Assembly (NCBI GenBank): GCA_964455935.1
Contig: CAYVZU010000028.1
Coordinates: forward strand, 1-33,747
Reading direction: 5' to 3'
From: CAYVZU01 sp964455935
GTDB lineage: Bacteria > Fibrobacterota > CAYVZU01
DNA: 33,747 nucleotides
Shown: positions 15,625 to 22,096 of the stretch, one piece after another
How positions within the stretch are numbered: the first letter of the stretch is position 1
Layout of the letters: the number at the start of each line of letters is the position of its first letter
Program-made: the position numbers and the translations under genes
The notes under the pieces: generated by a model
Seen by the model: only the letters and a program-made list of their open reading frames with translations
Told to the model about the DNA's origin: nothing
Databases searched by the model: none

Positions 15625-15925
15625 TAAATTCCGCAGTTAGCGGGCAATAATTTCGTTTCAAGCGGGTTGGTCGGATTGGAAATCGCCAACCCCCAGGTAC
15701 ATAATCCACCCATACCCGGCAGTTCGTTCCGACAAGACTCGGCAGGTGATTCCGGGCACACCCGGCAGACCGTTCCGATTTGACCCGTCAGTTTTTGCGT
15801 AGGTTTCGGAACAGGGTGCCGAGTCGGAATCTTTCTAATTCCTTTCTTCATCGTAGGTTAAGCGAAGCGGCGCAGGGTAACCTATAAAAGGGCATATTCT
15901 ATCTCTTTTCCAAAGGAGGTGGAAG
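15625..15925. other. Non-coding stretch with direct and inverted repeats, upstream side of an IS21 relic
   Basis: No gene is evident. The stretch holds four direct repeats (15703-15791), an inverted degenerate copy of the same unit (about 15803-15831), and a 7-base inverted repeat TAGGTTA/TAACCTA (15854-15860 and 15878-15884). The last 15 bases carry AAAGGAGGT, the ribosome-binding site of the istA fragment. The most likely reading is the left terminal region of the insertion sequence, because IS21-family ends carry repeated transposase-binding sites. Confidence 0.5.
15703..15791 (+). repeat. Four 20-bp direct repeats at an exact 23-bp period
   Basis: Units start at 15703, 15726, 15749 and 15772. 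They are AATCCACCCATACCCGGCAG, GTTCCGACAAGACTCGGCAG, ATTCCGGGCACACCCGGCAG and GTTCCGATTTGACCCGTCAG, each followed by a 3-base spacer. The conserved ends are rTTCCG and ACCCGGCAG with a variable centre. The regular period close to two helical turns suggests an array of protein-binding sites on one DNA face. The position just before the istA fragment suggests IS21 transposase sites. Repeat number and spacer length do not fit a CRISPR array. Confidence 0.7.
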
Positions 15926-16099
15926 ATGTCCGGGAGGAACTCAATGCGTAAGATTCGAGAATGTCTTCGGCTTCGTTTCGAATCAGGTCTGAGCCAAAGC
16001 CAATGCAGCCGTTCCTTGGGGATTGGTCGTGGATCGGTGCAGACCTATTGGCAGCGATTCGATGTATCCGGGCTTCCTTGGGCGCAAGCCAGGGAGATA
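15926..16099 (+). pseudogene. istA: IstA transposase, N-terminal fragment
   Basis: About 58 residues remain. They contain the N-terminal helix-turn-helix that binds the element's ends: MRKIRECLRLRFESGLSQSQ, then SRSLGIGRGSVQTYWQRFDVSGLPW. This matches the usual IS21 opening (helix, GLSQ turn, recognition helix after SLGI). The DDE catalytic domain is gone. The reading frame continues to 16354, but the residues after about 58 are an out-of-frame reading of istB. A perfect AAAGGAGGT (15912-15920) lies five bases before the ATG at 15926. Confidence 0.75.
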
Positions 16100-16100
16100 A

Positions 16101-16289
16101 GTGAAGAAACGATACCTGAAAGCATCAACGATCCTGACCAGTCAACTGCCTTTCGATCAGTGGTATGCAATCTTCGACGAGCCTACAACCGCAGATGCCA
16201 TCTGCGACAGGCTCTTTCACAACGCGGTCAAACTTCAACTGAAAGGGGAATCGATGCGCAAATCAGCAGACATCACACCCGGCAGCTAA
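16101..16289 (+). pseudogene. istB: IstB helper ATPase, C-terminal fragment
   Basis: About 60 residues match the end of IstB: STILTSQLPFDQWYAIFDEP, then TTADAICDRLFHNAVKLQL and KGESMRK. Intact IstB proteins of about 250 residues end with this arginine-finger region followed by a GESMRK tail. The AAA+ Walker motifs are absent. The fragment is out of frame with the istA piece, which places a deletion junction near 16097-16101. Confidence 0.8.
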
Positions 16290-16375
16290 ATTATTCAAAC
16301 GTTTGTCTCCCAGCTGGCAACTTTCGAATTCTTTGGCGATTCTCTCCGACATAAATACCCTCCCGGTTCCATGTC

Positions 16376-16404
16376 TTGACTGATATTATACTTTAAGATA
16401 TATT
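16376..16404 (+). promoter_or_regulatory. Consensus-like sigma-70 promoter
   Basis: TTGACT (16376-16381) and TATATT (16399-16404) are separated by exactly 17 bases, with an AT-rich spacer. Each box differs from consensus at one position. Transcription would be expected to start near 16411-16412, which is where the ATG of the DUF6788-like gene lies. That would make a leaderless message, or the gene may use another start. Confidence 0.6.
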
Positions 16405-16411
16405 GTCCGTC

Positions 16412-16723
16412 ATGGAGACAAAAAGGGTTGTGGCCAAGTTAGCAGGATTGGATTATATCGCGGTAGGCACTATCTCGATCACATATAGACAATGCGGAAA
16501 GCCGAATTGCCGATGCTCCCGTGACAGAACACGTTGGCATGGACCGTATTACATTTGGACCCGGAAGGAAAAGGGCAAAACCATCACAAGAACGCTAACA
16601 CAAAGACAGGTCCATGCCTGCCGCAAGGCCCTATACAACACAAGAAAGCTGAACCGATACCTTGAAGAATGGAGAAATTTGTCGGTGAGACATATCGAAG
16701 CCTTGAAAATTGTGGGTAATTGA
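16412..16723 (+). CDS. DUF6788-like small protein (mobile-element associated)
   Basis: A 103-residue protein with the motif YRQCGKPNCRC (C28, C33, C35), then HGPYYIWTRKEKGKTITR and a helical C-terminus. This pattern matches the small DUF6788 family as I recall it, which often sits beside transposases; its function is unknown. The ATG at 16412 is chosen; a TTG at 16403 would overlap the -10 box. Base composition is more AT-rich than the neighbouring chromosomal genes. No transposase follows, so it may be a stranded element gene. The family call is moderately sure. Confidence 0.6.
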   Translation: METKRVVAKLAGLDYIAVGTISITYRQCGKPNCRCSRDRTRWHGPYYIWTRKEKGKTITRTLTQRQVHACRKALYNTRKLNRYLEEWRNLSVRHIEALKIVGN

Positions 16724-16725
16724 AA

Positions 16726-17040
16726 GTCGGTGAATGCCGAACCACTCCAAAGGGAAAAAATGAGGTCCGTTCGGTCGCCCGTACCCGTGTTCCGCGCCTT
16801 TATCTGGGCATTGCCCGCATCACCTGCAAACGTAGAGTTGTCACACCCAAAATTAAGCGCCGCTTCCGTTCCGGCGCTGGAGCCGCCGGCATTGACAATG
16901 CTCAGCTCGCCACCTCGGCCCCCATTATTGTCTGCTTGAACCGTCAGTTTCGATGCGGGACTTGTGGTTCCCACGCCAAGCGATCCGCTTGTCGCAACAT
17001 CACCAGGATTGCTTCCACCTGTGCCGATCCAGTTAGCCAT
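16726..17040 (-). pseudogene. Phage-tail-fibre-type protein, truncated at its 3' end
   Basis: Reading leftwards from ATG 17040, behind GGAGG (17047-17051), about 105 residues are recognisable: MANWIGTGGSNPGDVATSGS, the LGVGTTSPASKLTV repeat, then GGRGGELSIVNAGG and DRTDLIFSLWSGSAFT. The VGTTSPxxKLxV signature is common in tail-fibre and collar-type proteins that end in an intramolecular chaperone. The similarity stops at about 16726, exactly where the DUF6788-like gene ends on the other strand. Further residues are antisense of that gene. The rest of the protein was lost. Confidence 0.65.
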
Positions 17041-17147
17041 TTCAAACCTCCGCTGCAAAGATTTTAAGGTAAATGAGGCTTGGCGTTGATATCCTCGATC
17101 AGATCCATGTTTACCATTGCCTCCGTTTGTTGGAAAATTTATCAGGG

Positions 17148-17408
17148 CTATTGCAGATTGGTAGCCAGCCAGCGTTCTTCCGCCATTGCGGATACTTTCT
17201 CCTTCTCCTGAGGCGGCCTGCTTTTCAGTTCGGCTTCCAGCTCAAGAATCCAGTTCTTCATCAGACCGATGGTGGTGGCCATGGCATCGATGGAGTCGTT
17301 CTGCGCCTTCAGGTGCGCCTCGAAATGTTCGCGGGCCTGGTAGGTATTCAGCTTCGCCTGGATTGCCTGCTGGATGATTGCATCGGGATTGATTGCGTTT
17401 TGCTGCAT
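17148..17408 (-). CDS. Small helical hypothetical protein upstream of the tail-fibre relic
   Basis: An 86-residue protein with no family I recognise. It is predicted to be almost entirely helical and glutamine/alanine/glutamate-rich (MQQNAINPDAIIQQAIQAK, then EHFEAHLKAQNDSIDAMATT and ILELEAELKSRPPQEKEKV), consistent with a coiled coil. AGAAGGAAG lies just before its ATG, and it points towards the tail-fibre relic 107 bases downstream. Together they look like a leftover of a phage or secreted-fibre module. It may or may not still be expressed. Confidence 0.5.
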   Translation of the reverse strand: MQQNAINPDAIIQQAIQAKLNTYQAREHFEAHLKAQNDSIDAMATTIGLMKNWILELEAELKSRPPQEKEKVSAMAEERWLATNLQ

Positions 17409-17949
17409 TGGACTTCCTTCTGTGGGGTGATAGGAAATGGCAGGAAAACCGGATTGGCGTTCCAGTTGGCATGTCGATTGGCGAACGGGAATGATTAACG
17501 AAAGAAAGACTTGCGCGTCTGCGCTTGGAATCGAGACAGCCTGAAGGATGGGGGCGGCAAAGCGCTTAAGTTGGGCAATCAGGAGTGTGATCCTCCGATC
17601 AAAAGCCCCGCTTTCACGAACCGCAGGACAGGGGTTTCTTCCGGGTAGCCTACAGGCAAAATGCCGATGACTACATCAATAAGGCAGGCAGGCAATAAAT
17701 GTCTCGTCGGTGTTTTTCATCGGACTTTGGCAAGCAAATAATTTAATTGGGCCATAGAATTCGTTTTCATTTGGATGTTGATATTCAATGTCAGTTACCT
17801 GTTACCTTTATGGGCTCCTTAGCGAACCACTCCAAGCCGTCCCGGACTCCTTCCCATCCAGGAGGCGAATCCAAAGGCGGAGGATGTTTGTTTTGATTCC
17901 GCATCGCTCCAAGGTTTATTCTCTATGTATGCCGACGCATTCGTCGTCC
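17409..17949. other. Non-coding stretch between the scar zone and rluD
   Basis: I see no convincing gene. The frame of the pseudouridine synthase is open back to 17788, but the residues before 17950 do not resemble that family. A short tandem GGCA repeat lies at about 17683-17694. No clear sigma-70 promoter, riboswitch or tRNA was recognised. GC content drops between about 17730 and 17820. Confidence 0.4.
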
Positions 17950-18918
17950 ATGCAGAAATGTTTCACCATACCCGCGGAAGCCGATGGCCTTCGCGTGGAC
18001 CGGTTTTTGTCTCAGCAGGAACTTGGGCTTTCCCGGAGCGCAGTTCAGCGGTTGATCAAGGATGGGCGGGCGCTCATCAGCGCGAAGACCGCGAAGCCCT
18101 CCGATAAGGTCAAGGCCGGTCAGACGTGCTGCATTGAAATCAGCGAAGAAGTGGCGCATCCGTCTGCGGGGCTCGAAGCCAAACCAATGGCGCTCCAGAT
18201 CCTTTACGAAGATGATCACATCCTGGCTCTCAACAAGCCGCCGGGCATCAGTGTTCATCCTGGTGCCGGAAGAGAGGATGTGACCCTCGCGCATGGAATC
18301 CTGGCCCATTCGCAGGCGGAGGCCTGGCCGGGGGAGCGGGAGCGGCCGGGCATCGTGCACCGGCTCGATAAAGACACCTCCGGGGTGATCCTTGTCGCCA
18401 AGACCGAAGCGGCGCATCTCAATCTATCCCGCCAATTCGCCGAGCGCCGGATTGAAAAAGAGTACTGGGCTTTGACCTGGGGCGCGTGGGACAGGGATCG
18501 CGTGAGCGTGGATGCGCCCATTGGCCGCAGCCGGACGGATCGCAAAAAAATGGCCGTTGTTGCGGGTGGGCGTGCTGCGCAGACGGATTTTCAGGTTCTG
18601 GCCCGGTTTGATTTTTGCACCGAAGTGGCGGCTTTCCCGCATACGGGCCGCACGCATCAGATCCGCGTCCACCTGGCTCATCTCCATCATCCGGTGGTCG
18701 GCGATGCGCTGTACGGCGGCTCCTTCGCAAAGCGAACCGGTTCGCTGCCGGCTTTGAGCCGCGACTCCGCCCGGTCCCTTTCAGTGCTGGCCGGCCGGCA
18801 GCTTCTCCATGCCCGCCGAATCAATCTGGATCATCCCGCAACCGGAAAGAGGATCTCGTTCGAGGCTCCGTTTCCGCCGGATATTCTCCGTGTCCGTGAG
18901 TGTCTCAGGAATCGATAG
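17950..18918 (+). CDS. RluD-family 23S rRNA pseudouridine synthase
   Basis: A 322-residue RluA/RluD-type enzyme that isomerises uridine to pseudouridine in rRNA. An N-terminal S4 RNA-binding domain (about residues 12-70, DRFLSQQELGLSRSAVQRLIKDGR) is followed by the catalytic domain with LNKPPGISVHPGAG and IVHRLDKDTSG. D140 in RLD is the expected catalytic aspartate. GRTHQIRVHLAHLHHPVVGD is the third conserved block. The ATG at 17950 fits the family start; in-frame ATGs at 17884 and 17929 are possible alternatives. Which uridines it modifies cannot be read from sequence. Confidence 0.88.
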   Translation: MQKCFTIPAEADGLRVDRFLSQQELGLSRSAVQRLIKDGRALISAKTAKPSDKVKAGQTCCIEISEEVAHPSAGLEAKPMALQILYEDDHILALNKPPGISVHPGAGREDVTLAHGILAHSQAEAWPGERERPGIVHRLDKDTSGVILVAKTEAAHLNLSRQFAERRIEKEYWALTWGAWDRDRVSVDAPIGRSRTDRKKMAVVAGGRAAQTDFQVLARFDFCTEVAAFPHTGRTHQIRVHLAHLHHPVVGDALYGGSFAKRTGSLPALSRDSARSLSVLAGRQLLHARRINLDHPATGKRISFEAPFPPDILRVRECLRNR

Positions 18919-18995
18919 GGCATTTTGGAGATCCTGCCCGGAATTTGTATCTTTATTCCTATACTGCTCGGGTATCAGCAGCCCAACCAAGGGGA

Positions 18996-19089
18996 ATGTC
19001 ATTTCGACGAGTCTGCGAGGAGAAATCTTTAGGCCGGCACAAAGCAGGATTTCTCACCCGCGCAGTGAATGCGGGACTCGAAATGACAT
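18996..19089. repeat. 94-bp palindromic interspersed repeat
   Basis: Perfect 12-base inverted ends (ATGTCATTTCGA at 18996-19007 and TCGAAATGACAT at 19078-19089) enclose a second inverted pair (GAGAAATC at 19020-19027, GATTTCTC at 19048-19055). Short palindromes beginning TGTCATTTCGA and containing GAGAAATC recur in intergenic regions of many unrelated bacteria. It has no coding potential and fits a REP-like or MITE-like element. It lies between rluD and the PilZ gene. Confidence 0.75.
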
Positions 19090-19165
19090 GGGCGGGTCGA
19101 GTAGTTGCCCATATTTGAAATTCAATTCTTATGAAATCTCCCGTTCCCGTGAATAGCACCCACCG

Positions 19166-20260
19166 ATGAACTCAACCGCCGAGTTTCTGCATACGCTCAA
19201 CCGGACCTGGCCCGAGGTCAGCAAGGGCATGGCCATTGGGCTTGCTGTTGGCGCCGTCATTGTCATTGTTGTGCTGGCCATCATCGAAACGGTCCGAAAT
19301 CAGCGTCGCAAACAGGAACGCCAGGATGAGTCTTCCCGCAAGCTCCAAACCTATTGCCGGCACCGGGGACTAAGCCCCGACGATACGGCGCTGCTCTCCG
19401 AAATGGTGGCGCGCGCCGGTCTGGCCGAACCGCGCGAGGTCTTTGACAGCATTGCCCTATTCGAGCAGTGCGTCGAGGCGCAGTTCGACCACTTCGATCA
19501 GGCCGCGGTTCTGCCCGAGGCCGTGCGGGAAGCCGGCCTGCGCATCCGCCGTATTCGGGAACGGCTTGGGTTTAAAACCCTTCCTCAGGAGAAGGCGCTC
19601 ATTTCTACGCGCGAACTTCCCACAGGACAAATCCTTCGTGTCCGTTCGCTGATCCGGCCCGAATCCGAGGGTGTTGGGGCGGCTCTTGTCGAGAACACGG
19701 AAATCGAATTGGCCTTGCGGCTGGGGCTGGAACGGGCCGGGCAACTCGTGGTCAAGGCCGGCGATTTTCTGCAATTCCAGATGACCCGGGCTTCGGACGG
19801 CGAATATACCTTTGGCGCCCGCGTCCGGGAGGTTAAGGGTCAGACCGGGGAATTGCTGATCATCGATCATCCGCGCCAAATCCATCGCCGGCAGAGCCGC
19901 AATCATGTGCGCGTTCCGGCCCACGTGCCGCTGCGGTTCCGCATCATTCGCTCGCAGGAGCCCGAGTTCCCGACCGAGATGCAGGAGGCCTCCGTGATCG
20001 ATGTCAGCGGCGGCGGCCTTAGTTTCAGCCGGCCCGTCGCTCTGCGCAGCGGCGACCTGATCTCGATGAACTTCGACCTGCACACGGGTGGCTTTCGCGG
20101 AGTCCAGGGAAAGGTTCTGCGCGCCAGCCCCATCAAGAAGGATACTCCGGCCGCCGGCCTTCGTCACCACGTGCAGTTCCTGGAAATCGATAATATGGCC
20201 CGAGAGCGCATTGTCCGTTACGTCTTCGAGAAACAACGGGAAGACAACCTGTGGCGCTGA
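19166..20260 (+). CDS. Membrane-anchored PilZ-domain protein (YcgR-like)
   Basis: A 364-residue protein. One N-terminal membrane helix (about residues 22-41, GMAIGLAVGAVIVIVVLAII) is followed by a basic linker and a helical region. A YcgR-N-like beta domain (about 150-235) and a PilZ domain (about 240-355) come next. Both c-di-GMP signatures are visible: the RxxxR motif in HRRQSRNHVR (R241, R245, R249) and DxSxxG in DVSGGG (279-284). It should sense c-di-GMP at the inner membrane, perhaps to control motility or secretion. It overlaps the next gene by ten bases. Confidence 0.82.
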   Translation: MNSTAEFLHTLNRTWPEVSKGMAIGLAVGAVIVIVVLAIIETVRNQRRKQERQDESSRKLQTYCRHRGLSPDDTALLSEMVARAGLAEPREVFDSIALFEQCVEAQFDHFDQAAVLPEAVREAGLRIRRIRERLGFKTLPQEKALISTRELPTGQILRVRSLIRPESEGVGAALVENTEIELALRLGLERAGQLVVKAGDFLQFQMTRASDGEYTFGARVREVKGQTGELLIIDHPRQIHRRQSRNHVRVPAHVPLRFRIIRSQEPEFPTEMQEASVIDVSGGGLSFSRPVALRSGDLISMNFDLHTGGFRGVQGKVLRASPIKKDTPAAGLRHHVQFLEIDNMARERIVRYVFEKQREDNLWR

Positions 20261-21591
20261 CGGCCGTATTGTATGACCGGGCCGCCCTCGAGTCCCGCGA
20301 ACAGCAAAGCCTGGCGGCCTATGCGGTGCTCAGCCGCGGCGCCGGCCGGCCCCGCCCGGTTGAGTCCAATCCGGACCGGCCGGAGTTCCGCACCGAATTT
20401 CAGCGCGACCGCGACCGGATTGTCCACTCCCGTTCCTTTCGCCGGCTCAAGCAGAAGACCCAGGTGTTCATGCCCGACGAAGGTGATCACTTCCGAACGC
20501 GTCTTTCGCATACGCTCGAGGTTTCGCAGCTGGGCCGGACGCTGGCCCGTTCGCTGGGTCTAAACGAAGACCTCGTGGAAGCCATTTCGCTGGGCCACGA
20601 CCTGGGCCATGCGCCCTTCGGGCATAGCGGCGAAGAAGCGCTCCACAAGATCATGAGCGGCCTGCACAAGCTCGATGGCGACCTGGATCTGGGCATGCCC
20701 GCCGGATTCGTCTGGGAAGGGTTCAAGCACAATCACCAAAGCCTGCGCATTCTGGATCTGCTCGAAAACAAGTACCGCGAGCCGGGCCTTAACCTCACCC
20801 ATTACGTGCGCGAGGGCGTGCTGCGCCACACCAATGTCAATTCCTCCTTTGGCAGTCGGAGCGTACGCTACGGCGATCTCGATTACGGCTCGCTGGAACT
20901 CGACCGGCCTCTGTTCCTGGAAGGACAGACCGTCGCGTTTGTGGACGAAATCGCCCAGCACACCCATGACCTGGAAGACGGGTTGCGTGCCGGGGTGGTG
21001 GATCTTGAAGAAATGGCCGAACACGTCCCCCTTTGCCGTGACGTGATTGCGGCTATCCAGCTCCGCGGCCGCGTGCCCGCCTTCCAAGTCCGCAATCTTC
21101 TGATCCACGACGTCATCGACCGCCTTATGGAGGACCTGCGCAGCCAATGCCTTCTCAACATCGGCCAATGGCTGGATGGGTTGAAACGTCCTCCCCAGCA
21201 GCGATCGGACTTTCAGGACAATTTAATTGCGCTATCCCCCAACGGCCGGAAATTATTTGGCGGGCTTGCGGACTACGTGATTGGCCATGTCATTCGCTGC
21301 CAGGAGGTGGACCGGATGGACGCGCGGGCCGCCGTGGTTATTCCCGAGCTGTTTAAGGCCTATCTGCGCAATCCCCGTCTTCTTCCGGACTATCTGCTCG
21401 ACCGCTTCTGCGCGCAGGAAGGCATGGCCTCGCTGCGGCGTCTTTCGAGCGCCGAAATCGAGCAGTGGACGGTAAAACTTCGCGGCAACAACCGCTATCT
21501 TCGCTGCATTTGCGACTACATCGCGGGAATGACCGATGCTTTCGCCCTCAAGGAATTTCACATGATGGTGTACCCGGTGCGGGAGCACTAA
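20251..21591 (+). CDS. dgt: dGTPase-like HD-domain dNTP triphosphohydrolase
   Basis: A 446-residue member of the dGTPase family, which hydrolyses dNTPs to deoxynucleosides and triphosphate. The signature FRTEFQRDRDRIVHSRSFRR is followed by LKQKTQVF and the HD metal site: H87 in RLSHTLEV and H116-D117 in LGHDLGHAPFGH, with a later aspartate in FVDEIAQHTHDLED. The GTG start at 20251 lies inside the end of the PilZ gene. Coupling of a c-di-GMP receptor to a nucleotide hydrolase is unusual but may only reflect packing. Confidence 0.88.
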   Translation: MALTAVLYDRAALESREQQSLAAYAVLSRGAGRPRPVESNPDRPEFRTEFQRDRDRIVHSRSFRRLKQKTQVFMPDEGDHFRTRLSHTLEVSQLGRTLARSLGLNEDLVEAISLGHDLGHAPFGHSGEEALHKIMSGLHKLDGDLDLGMPAGFVWEGFKHNHQSLRILDLLENKYREPGLNLTHYVREGVLRHTNVNSSFGSRSVRYGDLDYGSLELDRPLFLEGQTVAFVDEIAQHTHDLEDGLRAGVVDLEEMAEHVPLCRDVIAAIQLRGRVPAFQVRNLLIHDVIDRLMEDLRSQCLLNIGQWLDGLKRPPQQRSDFQDNLIALSPNGRKLFGGLADYVIGHVIRCQEVDRMDARAAVVIPELFKAYLRNPRLLPDYLLDRFCAQEGMASLRRLSSAEIEQWTVKLRGNNRYLRCICDYIAGMTDAFALKEFHMMVYPVREH

Positions 21592-21643
21592 GCGATTCAG
21601 GCCATCGTTAAGGCAATGAAGACCTGTAAAGGCGGAGAACATA

Positions 21644-22096
21644 ATGATACGACAAAAAGAAAGCGGCGGAAGCCTGCGCAACCGTGAGCAAATCGACTCC
21701 AACGCCGCCGCCGGCGCGCGGGGGGCCGTGCAGCCCCGGGTATTGGCGATTCTGGCGGGCATTACCCTGGTTGCGTTGGGATACCTGATTTTCAACAGGC
21801 TCGATGCATCATTGGAGGAGAGAAAGCGGAATCATGGCGAGGCTTTGCGGGTGGCCGAATCGGCGCTGCAACTGGAATTCCAACGCTTGCGTACGCCCGC
21901 CAACTGGCGCAGCGAGACGATTGCGGGTACCGGTTCGGCCGCCACATTGCTGCAAAAACAGGTTCTTGATTCGGCCCGGATCGAGATCACGGCTTCGGCC
22001 GAGATCGAGGGCGTGCGGCGTCAGATCCACTGCCTGGTCCGCCGCAGCGTTGATTCGGATTCCTCGCTTGCCGTTATGACCTGGGACGAGAAATGA
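21644..22096 (+). CDS. Single-pass membrane protein, possibly PilX-like pilus accessory
   Basis: A 150-residue protein with a polar N-terminus of about 32 residues, one membrane helix (about 33-51) and a periplasmic domain. The stretch RVAESALQLEFQRLRTPANW resembles the AEAGL-type helix after the membrane segment in PilX/GspK-like minor pilins, and IEGVRRQIHCLVRR resembles their closing strands. No canonical prepilin peptidase site is seen, so the call is tentative. AAAGGCGGAG precedes the start. It overlaps the secretin-like gene by four bases, which supports a joint role. Confidence 0.45.
   Translation: MIRQKESGGSLRNREQIDSNAAAGARGAVQPRVLAILAGITLVALGYLIFNRLDASLEERKRNHGEALRVAESALQLEFQRLRTPANWRSETIAGTGSAATLLQKQVLDSARIEITASAEIEGVRRQIHCLVRRSVDSDSSLAVMTWDEK

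Larger units (their letters stand above)
15926..16289 (+). mobile_element. IS21-family insertion sequence relic with internal deletion
   Basis: The start of an IstA-type transposase (15926 to about 16099) is directly followed, in another reading frame, by the end of an IstB-type helper ATPase (16101-16289). Intact IS21 elements carry complete istA and istB in about 2-2.5 kb, so most of the interior is missing. The element is dead as an autonomous transposon. The flanking repeats at 15703-15791 may be its left end; the right end was not defined. Confidence 0.75.

Noticed and set aside
15703..15791. CRISPR array
   Set aside because: The repeats are degenerate, spacers are only three bases, there are four units, and no cas gene is near; IS-end binding sites fit better.
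17730..17806. Promoter for rluD
   Set aside because: Candidate boxes such as TTGGCA and TTGATA have no well-spaced -10 partner.
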